Assembly (NCBI RefSeq): GCF_009650095.1
Contig: NZ_CP045915.1
Span: 3,100,001-3,164,000, forward strand
DNA: 64,000 bases
From: Gracilibacillus salitolerans
GTDB taxonomy: Bacteria > Bacillota > Bacilli > Bacillales > Amphibacillaceae
Direction: 5' to 3'
Made by a program: the position numbers and the translations under genes. The notes under the pieces were generated by a model. It did not search any database and was not told the origin of the DNA. It saw nothing but the letters and a program-made list of their open reading frames with translations. This document shows, piece by piece, positions 53,083-63,044 of the stretch (positions within the stretch are counted from its first letter, which is position 1; every line of letters begins with the position of its first letter).

Positions 53083-53838
53083 TTAACTTAACATTCTTGA
53101 TTTAATAACAATAAAAGATGGTCTTCTTCTTTCATTTACTAACTTAGGCATTTTCTCTAATCCAGATGGAATGGACTGTGGTTCAATAATCTTCTCTAAT
53201 ATAAATCCATTGCCTATAAGGGTATTTATTAAGGTGGAAATTGTTCGATGATAAACAATCACTCCATCAACATACCAATTATGCTCCCTCTTTCCTTCTT
53301 CCTGATAATTGTCTAAAGCCCAATGTGATTTTTCTCCGTTACTGTCCTTCACCCAGTTGTTCTCCTCATTTCGGGCAGTTACAATAGGGTGTTCAGTTGA
53401 AAATATAAATTCTCCATTCTCATGTAATAAACTTCTTACCTTCACAATCAGTTTTGTGTAATCTTCTATATAGTGTACTGCTAAAGAGCTTATAATTAAG
53501 TCGAATTTTTGATTGTGTAATTCTAAATCTTCTATTGGTGTACATATATATTCTATTTTCTTATCCCCGTTTTCTTTTTTAGCCTGCCCTATCATATTTC
53601 TTGAAATATCTACACCTATAACCTTTGATGCACCGTTCTCGATACAATACTTTGCAAATTGACCAGTCCCACAACCTAAGTCTAATATTGTTTTATCTTT
53701 GAGAGTAGGAATGGCAGATTTTATTGCTGGTTGTTCAACAAAATCATTATATGTTACTCCACTTTCACGCAAAGAAGTATACTCTCTAAAGAAAACAGGA
53801 TTGTCATAAATATTTTGCTTCAATTGTTTTCCCTCCAA
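53083..53838 (-). CDS. Class I SAM-dependent methyltransferase
   Basis: A 251-residue methyltransferase of the UbiE/Methyltransf_11 type. Motif I is LDLGCGTGQFAKY (about 53-65), followed by VIGVDISRNMIGQAKK and FDLIISSLAVHYIEDY (motifs post-I and II). The substrate is unknown; small-molecule methylation is likeliest. It is monocistronic on the minus strand. Confidence 0.88.
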   Translation of the reverse strand: MEGKQLKQNIYDNPVFFREYTSLRESGVTYNDFVEQPAIKSAIPTLKDKTILDLGCGTGQFAKYCIENGASKVIGVDISRNMIGQAKKENGDKKIEYICTPIEDLELHNQKFDLIISSLAVHYIEDYTKLIVKVRSLLHENGEFIFSTEHPIVTARNEENNWVKDSNGEKSHWALDNYQEEGKREHNWYVDGVIVYHRTISTLINTLIGNGFILEKIIEPQSIPSGLEKMPKLVNERRRPSFIVIKSRMLS

Positions 53839-53981
53839 TATTGTTATCTTGCAAAAATTAGTCCCACAAATCAGTAGGTAAATTCTTACTTCTCACAATA
53901 AATAACCTTGCCCCAATAGTTCAATATCTCCGCAACTCTATATTAGCATAATATTCCAAAAAAACATTATCGAAATTTCCA

Positions 53982-54009
53982 GCAAAAAAACGACCAATGT
54001 AAAGGTCGT
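53982..54009 (-). terminator. Terminator of the HAD gene
   Basis: Minus strand ACGACC, 8-nt loop, GGTCGT, TTTTTTT. Confidence 0.75.
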
Positions 54010-54090
54010 CTTGTTGAACTCTAGCTCCCGTTTATATAAGCATTTTAGTCTTTCCTCTGGTTCACATGTGTATATTGGAAATATAAGTAA

Positions 54091-54758
54091 TTATTTTTTC
54101 TCGTTGCTCCCCATCAGAATATCTTTTAACTGATTAACATTATTAACAATATGAGTAGGGTTGGAATGACTCAATTCTTCAAATGAACCATACCCATACG
54201 TAACTCCAATAGAATCAATCCCCATATTTCTTGCCCCAATAATATCGTGCTTTCTGTCTCCAACCATTATAAAGTCACTAAGCTTATGTTCATTATATTT
54301 ATCTAGTATGTATTGAATAATTTCAGTTTTTGACGATCTTGTTCCATCCAGATTACTTCCTACAATAAGTTCAAAATATTGGTCCATATTAAAATACTTT
54401 AGTATTTGCTTAGCAAAAACAGTAGGCTTTGAAGTTGCTACAACTAAAGTAGTCCCTTGTTCTTCTAACGTTTTTAAAAGTAAGGGAATATTTGAATATA
54501 ACTCATTCTCAAACATCCCCACTTCCTTAAACCTCTCCCTATATAAACCTATCGCTTTTTCTGTATACGCCTCATCAAAATTGTAATATTCAGCAATGAC
54601 AGGTGCAAAGGTGGCCCTATAAAACATTCCAGTTTATCAATATCAGGCTCAACGATGTCCATTTGATGTAACGCATATTGAACAGATTTAGTTATTCCTA
54701 CCTTTGGATCTGATAGTGTGCCGTCTAAATCAAATAAAATTACTTTATAACTAGCCAT
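54091..54758 (-). pseudogene. HAD-superfamily phosphatase, single-base frameshift
   Basis: The N-terminal frame (54549-54758) starts MASYKVILFDLDGTLSDP with the HAD motif I DLDGT and ends with a shifted tail after GPPLHLS; the C-terminal frame (54091-54627) has motif II (VVATSKP), motif III and IV (SKTEIIQYILD, VGDRKHDIIGARN). Restoring one T in CATTGCTGAA near 54600 gives HLSFAEYYNFDEAY and a complete 222-residue phosphoglycolate-phosphatase-like protein. Real decay or a homopolymer sequencing error are both possible. Confidence 0.85.
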
Positions 54759-55065
54759 GTAAAACTCCCTTCTAGTACCAACTATTCTACTTAATTTCCC
54801 ATAAACGGTGTAGAACTCAAATTTAGCTGTCTGTGCAATAGAATTAGTGCAAATTATCTATTTTCCATCTTTAACTCATATGCCCAGATTTTTAAGTGAT
54901 TTTTCGCAATCTATCTTCATTTTAACATGACTATTTTAAATAAAAATCCTCTTCAGGGGAAAATTTCTACTTTAATCACTAAGTTTCTAGCATCATCAAT
55001 TGTATAAACTTTCTAATTTGTTTTCTTGCCATACTTTTACTTTTTCTTAATTGTTGTTTTTAGCA

Positions 55066-55122
55066 ATAAAAAAAACCGACCTTCTTCTATACAATTTTTA
55101 ATTACATAGAAAAAAATCGGTT
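55066..55122 (-). terminator. Terminator of ackA
   Basis: Minus strand AACCGA...TCGGTT forms the base of a long A/T-rich stem (including TTCTAT/ATAGAA) and is followed by TTTTTTTTATTG. The rest of the 427-bp gap from 54759 to 55185 shows no gene. Confidence 0.85.
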
Positions 55123-55185
55123 AGTATTTAGTAATGGTTAACAAGTTGTATTTTTACAACTCATAAAATAATATATCACGTTTTA

Positions 55186-56373
55186 TTACGTTAATCGTAT
55201 TGTATCTCTCGCAATCATTACTTCTTCATTTGTTGGGATCACGATTACTTTTACAGGTGAGTGTGGATAGTTTACGAATGATTCTTTTCCGCGAATGTTG
55301 TTTAAACTCTGATCCCAGTAAACACCCATAAATTCTAATCCTTTTAATACACGCTCACGGATGGTTACACTGTTTTCACCTACACCCGCAGTAAAGATGA
55401 TTGCATCCACTCCATGCATTCTTGCTGCGTATGAACCAATGTATTTATGAATTCTTTCCGCAAATACTTGAAGTGCTAATTCAGCACGCTTATCTCCATT
55501 TTCCGCTTTCTCTTGGATATCACGTAAATCACTAGAAAATCCGGACAGAGCTAGCATACCACTTTTCTTATTTAAAATATTCATCACTTCAGAAGCAGAT
55601 TGACCCGTTTTCTCCATGATATATGGAATTAATGCTGGATCAATATTTCCAGATCTTGTCCCCATTGTAACACCAGCTAAAGGTGTAAAACCCATAGAAG
55701 TATCAATGGACTTTCCTTTTTCAATCGCCGCGATACTTGCACCATTTCCTAAGTGACAAGATAACAGGCGCAGTTGTTCCAATGGTACACCCATTAATTC
55801 TGAAGCACGTTCGGAGACGTATTTATGTGAAGTACCATGAAATCCATATTTACGGATCCCGTATTTTTGATAATATTCATATGGTAAACTATATAAATAA
55901 GATTGCTCAGGCATTGTTTGATGAAATGCTGTATCAAATACAGCTACAGAAGGCACTTCAGGTAACACTTCGTGGAAAGCACGAATACCTGTCAAGTTTG
56001 CCGGGTTATGCAACGGCGCCAGATCAGATACCTCTTCAATATCTTCTATAACTTTTTCAGTTATTACTACCGAATCATTAAACTTCTCTCCACCATGCAC
56101 AACACGGTGTCCGATACCATCTATTTCATCCAAACTTTCAATTACACCAAATGATGTTAATTTATCAAGTAATAGCTTAACAGCTACTGCATGATCAGGA
56201 ATATCTCGTGTTTCTTCATCTTCTTTATCCTCAAATTCAATAGAAAAAACGGAATCCGCAATTCCGATCCGTTCAATAAGTCCTTTCGACAACACTTTTT
56301 CTTCCGGCATTTCAATTAGTTGAAACTTTAGTGAAGAACTTCCGGCGTTAACAGCTAAAATTTTACGCAACAT
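55186..56373 (-). CDS. ackA: Acetate kinase
   Basis: AckA interconverts acetyl phosphate plus ADP and acetate plus ATP. The signature [11 protein letters not shown] is at the N-terminus; [31 protein letters not shown] and [11 protein letters not shown] follow. From ATG 56373, with AAAGGA upstream, it is 395 residues, the usual length. It follows ytxK on the same strand, as in B. subtilis. Confidence 0.95.
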   Translation of the reverse strand: MLRKILAVNAGSSSLKFQLIEMPEEKVLSKGLIERIGIADSVFSIEFEDKEDEETRDIPDHAVAVKLLLDKLTSFGVIESLDEIDGIGHRVVHGGEKFNDSVVITEKVIEDIEEVSDLAPLHNPANLTGIRAFHEVLPEVPSVAVFDTAFHQTMPEQSYLYSLPYEYYQKYGIRKYGFHGTSHKYVSERASELMGVPLEQLRLLSCHLGNGASIAAIEKGKSIDTSMGFTPLAGVTMGTRSGNIDPALIPYIMEKTGQSASEVMNILNKKSGMLALSGFSSDLRDIQEKAENGDKRAELALQVFAERIHKYIGSYAARMHGVDAIIFTAGVGENSVTIRERVLKGLEFMGVYWDQSLNNIRGKESFVNYPHSPVKVIVIPTNEEVMIARDTIRLT

Positions 56374-56538
56374 TTTCAATCCTTTCATTCTTTCATTTAC
56401 TTATCCTGACTAGCGAATCAATGTTTTTACTTCTGTATCAACATTCCCATATCCATTTAAACACCGTCAGAATAAGTTTGCAACCGGAATATCAAATGGT
56501 AACGTTTGCTTCTCAAAATTTTTATTTTCTGATTTTTC

Positions 56539-57516
56539 TTATTTTTCTGTTTTAAACCAGTCGTCGATCTTTTTAAGGATATTGTGTGTAGCATGGACAT
56601 CTTTAAACGATGGCAATTGAGCCATTAATGTTTGCTTTGGTGGTTTTGTCTCTTTTCCGTGTTTTTGTAAGACTAATATACTTTTAGCATGCTGTTCAGA
56701 GGAAAACATCGATAAAGGTAATTGCAGCAATGCTAATATATGGGCATTATTGCGTAAATACTTTTGCAAATTATCACTTTGATCACTAGTAAATAGAAAA
56801 TTAGGAATTAAAAATAATAAGTAACCTGCATCTTTTGTATACATCATACTTTGCTCAATAAATAAATGATGTGAATACGCGTGTCCTTCATCTGCATTCA
56901 ATTCAAATTTAGAAGCTTGTTCATCATTAGGATAATACCCGACTGGTAAGTCCGCTACAATGGTATCGACTGGTTCTAGTAAGAATGGAGTCAAGCTGTC
57001 TTGGTGAAAATATTCCACCTCAACTTTTTGCAAGTTCGCACTCTCTACTGCTAATTGAATCAAAGTCGGATCGATTTCACTTCCATATCCAGTAACGTTC
57101 GCTTCTACCTGATTAATCACAGCCGTTAACAAATTCGCCGCACCGCTTGCTGGATCAAACAAACGAAATTGCTTTGTATCTGGCATTAACTTTTGGATAA
57201 AATAGCCCATAAACATAGCTACACTATCTGGTGTTACAAGATGTTGATGTTGAGTAGACCCCTTCATTCCTTTGATTAAGGATAGCTGAATAACTTTTCT
57301 AATCGATTCACTTGTTGTATCTTCATCAAAAAATGATTTTTTTAGTGATGCTAAATTTTCCGCAGTTTTTTTATTGGGCAAATCCAATGCTTCTTCAGTT
57401 TGGATTGCGCGTAATGCAAATATTAAACTTTCTAAATATGGTTCATTTTCCGTTTCTTCTATAGCTGATGTTAGCTGATCCAATTCTAAAAAAGCTTTTT
57501 CTATATCAAGCGTCAT
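56539..57516 (-). CDS. ytxK: Class I SAM-dependent methyltransferase YtxK
   Basis: A 325-residue methyltransferase of the N6-adenine-type fold. Motif I is FDPASGAANLLTAV (about 120-133), and the catalytic (D/N)PPY position reads VADLPVGYYPN, an unusual variant kept in YtxK proteins. An N-terminal helical part (1-100) precedes it. The substrate is not known. It is upstream of ackA; the tpx gene that lies beside it in B. subtilis is absent. Confidence 0.88.
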   Translation of the reverse strand: MTLDIEKAFLELDQLTSAIEETENEPYLESLIFALRAIQTEEALDLPNKKTAENLASLKKSFFDEDTTSESIRKVIQLSLIKGMKGSTQHQHLVTPDSVAMFMGYFIQKLMPDTKQFRLFDPASGAANLLTAVINQVEANVTGYGSEIDPTLIQLAVESANLQKVEVEYFHQDSLTPFLLEPVDTIVADLPVGYYPNDEQASKFELNADEGHAYSHHLFIEQSMMYTKDAGYLLFLIPNFLFTSDQSDNLQKYLRNNAHILALLQLPLSMFSSEQHAKSILVLQKHGKETKPPKQTLMAQLPSFKDVHATHNILKKIDDWFKTEK

Positions 57517-57556
57517 CTTTTGCTCCCTCCATCAATATACAAAATGATTCACTGCC

Positions 57557-57692
57557 TACTTATCAAGTTGATAAACGTCCGTTAGACCCCCGGCCTCGAA
57601 AAGAAGCTAAATCGGGATCATTAAGACATTAACACCTTGATAAGTATCGCTAACCATCAGCGGGCTAAAACCCCACTGACGGAAGTCTCACT
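57557..57692. repeat. Dispersed intergenic repeat, family 2, copy 2
   Basis: Contains ACTTATCAAGTTGATAAACG, TCCGTTAGACCCCC and, at its right end, GGAAGTCTCACT, matching blocks of the element at 31365-31500 (the last in inverted form). A CGGGCTAAAACCCC hairpin resembles GGGGC-TTTTT-GACCCC of copy 1. Confidence 0.5.
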
Positions 57693-57734
57693 ATATTATG
57701 AAGGCAGTGAAATCAAATTGTCTACTGAGAAGCA

Positions 57735-58220
57735 TTATATATCATTACCTTGCTGCTTATCATCTTTTCTTTGTTTTAACATATCCAAAACTTGATCGAT
57801 CACTTGTGGGCTTTTCTCTAATACTTTCTCATAAGCGCTTGGGGAATCATTTAGTGGCAAGAGTCGGACACCTTCTTTATTAGCAATGACAAACGCTGAA
57901 GGTATAATGGAAACACCTCCACCACTACCACCGCCAAACGGGATAATCGAGTCCGATTGATTATTATTATCGTCTTGTTGACTTTGTTGATCCTGTTGGC
58001 CTTGTTGATCCTGTTGGCCTTGTTGACCTCCTGGTACGAATTCACTCCCGCCAGCTGCAAAGCCGAATTTCACTTTTGATAAAGGAATGATCAAGCTGCC
58101 ATCCGGAACTTCTATTGGTTTCCCAATTGCTGTATCCACTTCGATTAATTGTTTCAAATTTGCCATCGTTAGATTCATAAATCCTTCTAACGGGTGAACA
58201 TTCTGATTATTATCTTCCAT
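57735..58220 (-). CDS. ytfJ: GerW family sporulation protein YtfJ with Gln-rich insert
   Basis: GerW/YtfJ is a spore germination-related protein. The conserved beta-rich core (VDTAIGKPIEVPDGSLIIPL, KVKFGFAAGGSEF and GGGSGGGVSIIPSAFVI) is intact. Between these is a Gln/Asp/Asn-rich insert (about 68-92) encoded by near-perfect 18-bp DNA repeats (GTTGATCCTGTTGGCCTT on the plus strand near 57986-58025). A C-terminal helix with a basic tail follows. It overlaps ytfI by 11 nt. Confidence 0.92.
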   Translation of the reverse strand: MEDNNQNVHPLEGFMNLTMANLKQLIEVDTAIGKPIEVPDGSLIIPLSKVKFGFAAGGSEFVPGGQQGQQDQQGQQDQQSQQDDNNNQSDSIIPFGGGSGGGVSIIPSAFVIANKEGVRLLPLNDSPSAYEKVLEKSPQVIDQVLDMLKQRKDDKQQGNDI

Positions 58221-58746
58221 TATTTTCTGACTCCTTCCGTAATTTCTTGATTTTCTTCATTTCTTTGATAGTTTTACTCAAATTTACCGATATCATGCAC
58301 TCACCTACTGATTGGAAAATTTCTTGTTCAAAATCTGCTGATACATCAAGCTGAACATGTTCATTATTACTGTAATGTGCCCGAATCCATTCAGCTAATG
58401 TTTTTATCGACACATAGAGATAAGCTGTTATAGAAGGATCATATGTAGCAACAATTGTATCTGTATGTATCTTTTCTATTTTGGATCTTTTTAACACCCT
58501 TTTTACAAGTTGATACATCTCTTTCATATCCCCATTATTATCCGTTTCTAACGATGGAAAATCTAACTGGGCGAGATCGATTGTCTCTTGATAAAAAGTG
58601 ATATGCAGTATACTGATTTGAATTTGGACATTTTTATCATCTTCCTCCCATTGCCAGTCCAAAGATATATAAACTCGAGATCTCAAAAATATAAACAGCA
58701 TGATAATGAAAAGAACTATTATAATCATTAATAAGACAATCAGCAT
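58210..58746 (-). CDS. ytfI: DUF2953 protein YtfI
   Basis: One N-terminal transmembrane helix (IVLLMIIIVLFIIMLFIFL) followed by a soluble DUF2953 domain (VYISLDWQWEEDDKNVQIQI, then VSADFEQEIFQSVGECMISV). YtfI is coexpressed with ytfJ during sporulation in Bacillus and may anchor or deliver it. The stop overlaps the ytfJ start, so the pair is coupled. Length 178 is somewhat shorter than some homologues. Confidence 0.85.
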   Translation of the reverse strand: MLIVLLMIIIVLFIIMLFIFLRSRVYISLDWQWEEDDKNVQIQISILHITFYQETIDLAQLDFPSLETDNNGDMKEMYQLVKRVLKRSKIEKIHTDTIVATYDPSITAYLYVSIKTLAEWIRAHYSNNEHVQLDVSADFEQEIFQSVGECMISVNLSKTIKEMKKIKKLRKESENNGR

Positions 58747-58900
58747 ATTCTCACCTCATCATTATTATTTACGAGTAAATACTAGATTAATCATAAAGTA
58801 GTAACAATCAACACAAAATAATCAAAGTTATCAATAGGATAGCTCTGGAAACCATGATAAGATGAGAATATATACATATCAGCTGTTAGGAGGCAATAAA

Positions 58901-59701
58901 GTGGACAACAGAAGTAATTTATATTTTTATTACAAGAAAAATGAGGAACTTATAGAAAAATTGGAACCGTTATTCGAATATGTTAAGAGTCAAGGGTTTC
59001 AAATCGTAGAAGAGTCAAAAGATGCTAATATTGTTATCAGCATCGGAGGAGATGGTGAATTTCTGCAAGCTGTCCGTCACACGAACTTTCGTCAGGATTG
59101 TTTATATGTAGGCATTACGCAAGCAGATGAATCAGGACTGTACTGTGATTTTAATATTGATCAATATGATATGATGGTGGAATCGATGAAAAATGACAGT
59201 ATTGAAGTTCGTCGCTTCCCAGTCATTGATGTAACCATCAATGAAAAATCAACGTTCCATTGTTTAAATGAAGCTGCTATTCGTTCAGCTATTATTAAAA
59301 CAATTGTTATGGACGTATTTATCGATGATAATCATTTCGAACGTTTCCGTGGTGATGGATTAATTGTGGCAACACCTACTGGAAGTACAGGTTATAATAA
59401 GTCTACTTCAGGTGCTGTGATAGATCCGAAAATCCCTTGTTTACAAGTAACGGAGCTTGCTTCCTTAAACAATAACCGCTATCGTACTTTAGGTTCTTCG
59501 TTTGTATTAAATCAAGATCGAACTTTACGTCTAGAAGTGATTCAAGATGGTAATGATTATCCGATTGTAGGGCTTGATAATGAGGCTTACTCGATAAGAA
59601 ACATTCAAACTTTGACCATTCAGCTAAGTGATAAACGAATTAAAACGGTGAAGCTGAAAAACAATTCATTCTGGGACCGTGTTCAACGAACCTTCTTGTA
59701 A
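58901..59701 (+). CDS. nadK: NAD kinase (second type)
   Basis: NadK phosphorylates NAD to NADP. ISIGGDGEFLQAV carries the GGDG motif, and GDGLIVATPTGSTGYNKSTSG is the second conserved block; the C-terminal beta-sandwich (DGNDYPIVGLD) follows. The GTG at 58901 is chosen because TTAGGAGG lies 7 nt before it and gives 266 residues, like B. subtilis NadK2 (YtdI). It is divergent from ytfI and convergent with ytcJ. Confidence 0.92.
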   Translation: MDNRSNLYFYYKKNEELIEKLEPLFEYVKSQGFQIVEESKDANIVISIGGDGEFLQAVRHTNFRQDCLYVGITQADESGLYCDFNIDQYDMMVESMKNDSIEVRRFPVIDVTINEKSTFHCLNEAAIRSAIIKTIVMDVFIDDNHFERFRGDGLIVATPTGSTGYNKSTSGAVIDPKIPCLQVTELASLNNNRYRTLGSSFVLNQDRTLRLEVIQDGNDYPIVGLDNEAYSIRNIQTLTIQLSDKRIKTVKLKNNSFWDRVQRTFL

Positions 59702-59735
59702 GTTGATCCTTACCCACTTATATTTTTCTTCCCAC

Positions 59736-59749
59736 AAAAAAACCAGAGG
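59736..59749. terminator. Left arm of a terminator split by the IS3 element
   Basis: AAAAAAACCAGAGG here is complementary to CCTCTGGTTTTT at 61043-61054, across the IS3 element. Without the insertion they would form a bidirectional hairpin with T-tracts on both sides, between the convergent nadK and ytcJ. Confidence 0.65.
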
Positions 59750-59787
59750 TTTGAACTGACCTAGTAATATGAGACAAGAAAAAGCAC

Positions 59788-60537
59788 CTAGGCTGCCTTT
59801 GCCCTGAATTGAACAGGAGAAAGGCAGTTTAATTTTGAAAATGGTCGTATATAGTTGTAATAATACATGTACAATTCCACTTTTTCTAGTACAATGGAAT
59901 TTGTAAGACGCATCTTTTGATGTGTGTAGAATTCTTCCGACTTTATGGTGGAGTGGAAGGATTCAATGACGGCATTATCAAAGCAATTACCTTTCCGGGA
60001 CATGCTTGTGATAATGCCTTTTTCTTCAGCTAATTCTTGAAAAGCGTAGGATGTGTATTGAGCCCCTTGATCACTATGAAGAATTAATCCCTTTGTTTCA
60101 CGTCCATTACAAGCTGCTTTCAGTGTTTCTAGCACTAATTCTTCTTCTTGGTTATGACTCACTCGATAAGCGACAATTTCGTTATTATACAAATCCATAA
60201 TGGTTGATAAATACATCATTGATTCCCCAAAAGGCAAGTAAGTAATATCAGTAACCCACTTTTGATTTGGTCTATCTGCCTTGAAATTTTGTTCCAATAA
60301 ATTAGGAACGACGCATTTACTTTCACCGGCGATGTTCGATTTTCTCTTTGGTTTTACCCGACATTGGATTTTATATTTTTGCATGATCCTTTGTGCAGTA
60401 AGTCTGTTCACAGAAATGTTGTGTTCCTCTTTAAGTAACTTTTTAACCATTCGGTGTCCTACTCTGTAATGTAGGGATTTACAAATATCAATAATAAGTT
60501 GTTCTAGTTCTGTTGGCTCCACGACTTTTGAGCCCAA
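59788..60537 (-). pseudogene. IS3-family transposase orfB, frameshifted near its N-terminus
   Basis: The rve/DDE integrase core is intact: WVTDITYLPFGE (first Asp), LHSDQGAQYTS (second Asp) and NAVIESFHSTIKSE (Glu). In IS3 elements orfB is read by -1 slippage from orfA; the slip frame here continues as ELVPEIVIELVESLKEVYT and RSTYYRWAQK, but then meets a stop, while the catalytic frame starts again at VVEPTELEQL. One missing A in the CAAAAGTC run near 60522 would reconnect them, so this copy is probably unable to move by itself. Confidence 0.85.
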
Positions 60538-60625
60538 CGATAGTAAGTGGACCTAGGAACTCTGATACAATCACAAATCATCGATACAGTATAAACTTCC
60601 TTTAACGACTCTACTAGTTCTATAA

Positions 60626-60949
60626 CTATCTCTGGTACCAACTCCTTTCGAATTCCTGGTACTTTTTTAAGATTTCATTTTGGATTTCTAGATGTCTGAT
60701 TTGCCTTTTTAACTGATCTACTTCGTTTAGTTCTTCAGGCCCTTTTCCAAAGGAATATTGTTTACCGATGGGTTGTGACAACCGATGTTCTTCTCCATCT
60801 CGAAACCATTTCATCCATCTTTTAATTTGACTTACGCTACGGATTCCAAACTTTTTCATAATCTGTTTATTTGTATATTTTTTAGACAACTTCATTTCAA
60901 TGACTCTACGTTTCACTTCTTCAGAATAAACATTTTTCTTTTCCCCCAT
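60626..60949 (-). CDS. IS3-family transposase orfA (helix-turn-helix)
   Basis: A 107-residue HTH_Tnp_1 protein: helix-turn-helix at about 10-60 (YSEEVKRRVIEMKL, SVSQIKRWMKWFRDG) and a leucine-zipper-like end (LKRQIRHLEIQNEILKK). A classic AAAAAAG slippery heptamer is at 60668-60662 on the minus strand, near its 3' end, the usual place for -1 frameshifting into orfB. Confidence 0.9.
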   Translation of the reverse strand: MGEKKNVYSEEVKRRVIEMKLSKKYTNKQIMKKFGIRSVSQIKRWMKWFRDGEEHRLSQPIGKQYSFGKGPEELNEVDQLKRQIRHLEIQNEILKKYQEFERSWYQR

Positions 60950-61037
60950 GAGAAAAGCACCTCCTAAAAGTCGTTAATTTTTATATACGACTCTGGGGGT
61001 GCTTTTTCCTCTGTCTCATTTAATTAGGTCTCCTCAG

Positions 61038-62633
61038 TTATGCCTCTGGTTTTTCGTACATGATTTGACCGTCTACGATGGTTGCTTTTACTTCTATTTC
61101 GTGGAATAGGTCAGGATCGTGTTTGAACACGTCTTTTTCTAATATGGTGAAATCTGCTACAAATCCTGGCTTGATCATGCCACGGTCGTGAGCATGATTA
61201 ATAACATATGCACTGCCCTTTGTATATAAAGAAATAGCTTCAAATACGGAAAGTCTCTGATGACTGCCATAAATCTGTCCATCCATGTTTGATCTTCTTG
61301 TCACAGCCGCTTGAATTCCTAATAAAGGATTGACCTCTTCAATTGGCGCATCTGATCCAGCAGCACAAGCAATACCGTTATTTAAATACGTTTTCCACGG
61401 GTAGGCTTCCTTTGTTCGTCTGTCACCAAGCCTGTCCTTGACCCACGGAAAATCCGAAGCAACAAAGGAAGGCTGAATATCCAGTACAACCGGGATTTTC
61501 TTTAATCTATCTAATAATTGGGCATTCATAATTTGAGCATGAATGATCCGGTCCTTTAAATCGTTTTTTAATGGATATTTTTCAATACAAGCTACGATTT
61601 CCTCAACTGCCTTATCACCTATTGCATGCACAGCGACCGGATGCTGAAATTTGCGCGCTTTTTGAAACAGAATTTCTAAATTATGTCTCTTATGAATAGG
61701 GATTCCTGCATTATTTGGATCATCATGATACGATTCACTTAACCAAGCAGTCCTTCCACCTAACGCACCATCTGAAAATATTTTCATCGCCCCAAGTGTA
61801 GTAAATTTCCCTCCATCACCATATTGTAGACCTTGATCTAACATTTCATCAAAGACAAGGTGATGTACTAACAAATGCGCTCTGAATTTATATTTTTCAG
61901 GTAAAATCTTGTGATATGCTCTGAATGTTCGTTCAAATCCACCGTAATAGGAAAGATCTTCGCTATGTCCTCCAACTAAACCTAATCGTAGAAGGTCTTC
62001 AATTGAGGCCTTGACTGTTTCCTGCAATTTGGATTCTGATATCGGAGGCATTATTTCCTTCACTAATTCCTGAGCTTGATCTAACAAATATCCAGTCGGC
62101 TCCCCTGATTGGTATCGAATAATTTTTCCACCCTGTGGATCTTCTGTTTGACTCGTTATTCCTGCTAACTCTAATACCTTAGAATTAACGATAATAGCAT
62201 GACGACATATTCGAGATAATATGATAGGGTGGCCATTTGAAATATTATCCAGTTCGTTTTTATCAATAATTCTTGCATCTTCCCACAGATTTTCATTCCA
62301 TCCATCTGCTATTAACCATTCCTCTGGTTCTAATTCATTTACTTTTCTTCCTAATGCTCGCAATACTTCATTCGCAGATTGCATAGATGATAAATCTAGA
62401 TGTAACAGTTTTTCACCGTGACCAATTATATGTAAATGACTATCGACAAATCCTGGGTACATCGTTGCCCCATCCATGTTATATTCTTCGTCTATTCTGT
62501 CCATGAATGTATTTCTTAACACCGACTCTTTACCAATGTCCATAATGGTTCCTTCTTCTACATATACAGCTTCTGCTTTCGATGCTTCATCTTCCATTGT
62601 ATAAATTGTACCACCATAAAAAAGTGTACCCAT
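61038..62633 (-). CDS. ytcJ: Amidohydrolase YtcJ
   Basis: A 531-residue amidohydrolase of the YtcJ/Amidohydro_3 group. The metal motif HxH is in GFVDSHLHIIGHG (about 61-73); further ligands are in AVHAIGDKAVEE and AAGSDAPIEEVNP. The substrate of YtcJ is unknown. It is convergent with nadK, and its last codons are part of the terminator stem broken by the IS3 element. Confidence 0.9.
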   Translation of the reverse strand: MGTLFYGGTIYTMEDEASKAEAVYVEEGTIMDIGKESVLRNTFMDRIDEEYNMDGATMYPGFVDSHLHIIGHGEKLLHLDLSSMQSANEVLRALGRKVNELEPEEWLIADGWNENLWEDARIIDKNELDNISNGHPIILSRICRHAIIVNSKVLELAGITSQTEDPQGGKIIRYQSGEPTGYLLDQAQELVKEIMPPISESKLQETVKASIEDLLRLGLVGGHSEDLSYYGGFERTFRAYHKILPEKYKFRAHLLVHHLVFDEMLDQGLQYGDGGKFTTLGAMKIFSDGALGGRTAWLSESYHDDPNNAGIPIHKRHNLEILFQKARKFQHPVAVHAIGDKAVEEIVACIEKYPLKNDLKDRIIHAQIMNAQLLDRLKKIPVVLDIQPSFVASDFPWVKDRLGDRRTKEAYPWKTYLNNGIACAAGSDAPIEEVNPLLGIQAAVTRRSNMDGQIYGSHQRLSVFEAISLYTKGSAYVINHAHDRGMIKPGFVADFTILEKDVFKHDPDLFHEIEVKATIVDGQIMYEKPEA

Positions 62634-62705
62634 TCTATCACCTAGCCTAGCCTTATAATCTTCTGTTGATATGATATAACGATAGCAAAAAGTTATCCAT
62701 AAGAA

Positions 62706-62731
62706 AAGGATAGTGCACTAGCACTATCCTT
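62706..62731 (-). terminator. Terminator of sspA
   Basis: AAGGATAGTGC, 4-nt loop, GCACTATCCTT, then TTCTT on the minus strand, starting about 9 nt after the sspA stop. Confidence 0.85.
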
Positions 62732-62739
62732 AGTTTTTA

Positions 62740-62946
62740 TTATTGATTTGCTTGTCCACCCATTTGTTGTTCAGCCATTTGTACAAGACGTTTTGTGATT
62801 TCTCCACCAACTGAACCATTTGCACGTGATGTAGTATCAGCACCTAAGTTTACACCAAATTCTTGTGCAATTTCAACTTTCATTTGATCTAAAGCTTGGC
62901 TTACTCCAGGTACTACTAGATTGTTTGAACTGTTGTTGTTCGCCAT
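62740..62946 (-). CDS. sspA: Small acid-soluble spore protein, alpha/beta type
   Basis: Alpha/beta SASPs coat spore DNA and protect it from UV and heat; Gpr protease degrades them at germination. The 68-residue protein has the conserved [17 protein letters not shown] block with the Gpr cleavage site (E-IA within VEIAQE), and [26 protein letters not shown] precedes the ATG, and a sigma-G promoter lies upstream. It is monocistronic, between ytcJ and thiI as in B. subtilis. Confidence 0.96.
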   Translation of the reverse strand: MANNNSSNNLVVPGVSQALDQMKVEIAQEFGVNLGADTTSRANGSVGGEITKRLVQMAEQQMGGQANQ

Positions 62947-62975
62947 CTGCTTTCACCTCCTCTTGACTACATTAC

Positions 62976-63005
62976 TATCATGAACTTTTAGAGGTGAAAT
63001 CATGC
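62976..63005 (-). promoter_or_regulatory. Sigma-G promoter of sspA
   Basis: Minus strand GCATG (63005-63001), 18-bp spacer, CATGATA (62982-62976), an exact fit to the forespore consensus GMATR-N18-CATNMTA. Confidence 0.85.
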
Positions 63006-63044
63006 AAAATATTAACTGGTAGTTGTTGTTAATTAATCCAACTG

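Larger units (their letters stand above)
59757..61030 (-). mobile_element. IS3-family insertion sequence
   Basis: Imperfect terminal inverted repeats of about 34 bp: left TGACCTAGTAATATGAGACA (59757 on) and right, in complement, AGACCTAATTAAATGAGACA, both followed by AAAAAGCACC. No clean 3-4 bp target duplication was found, so exact ends may be off by a base. It encodes orfA and a frameshifted orfB. Length is about 1.27 kb. Confidence 0.85.
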
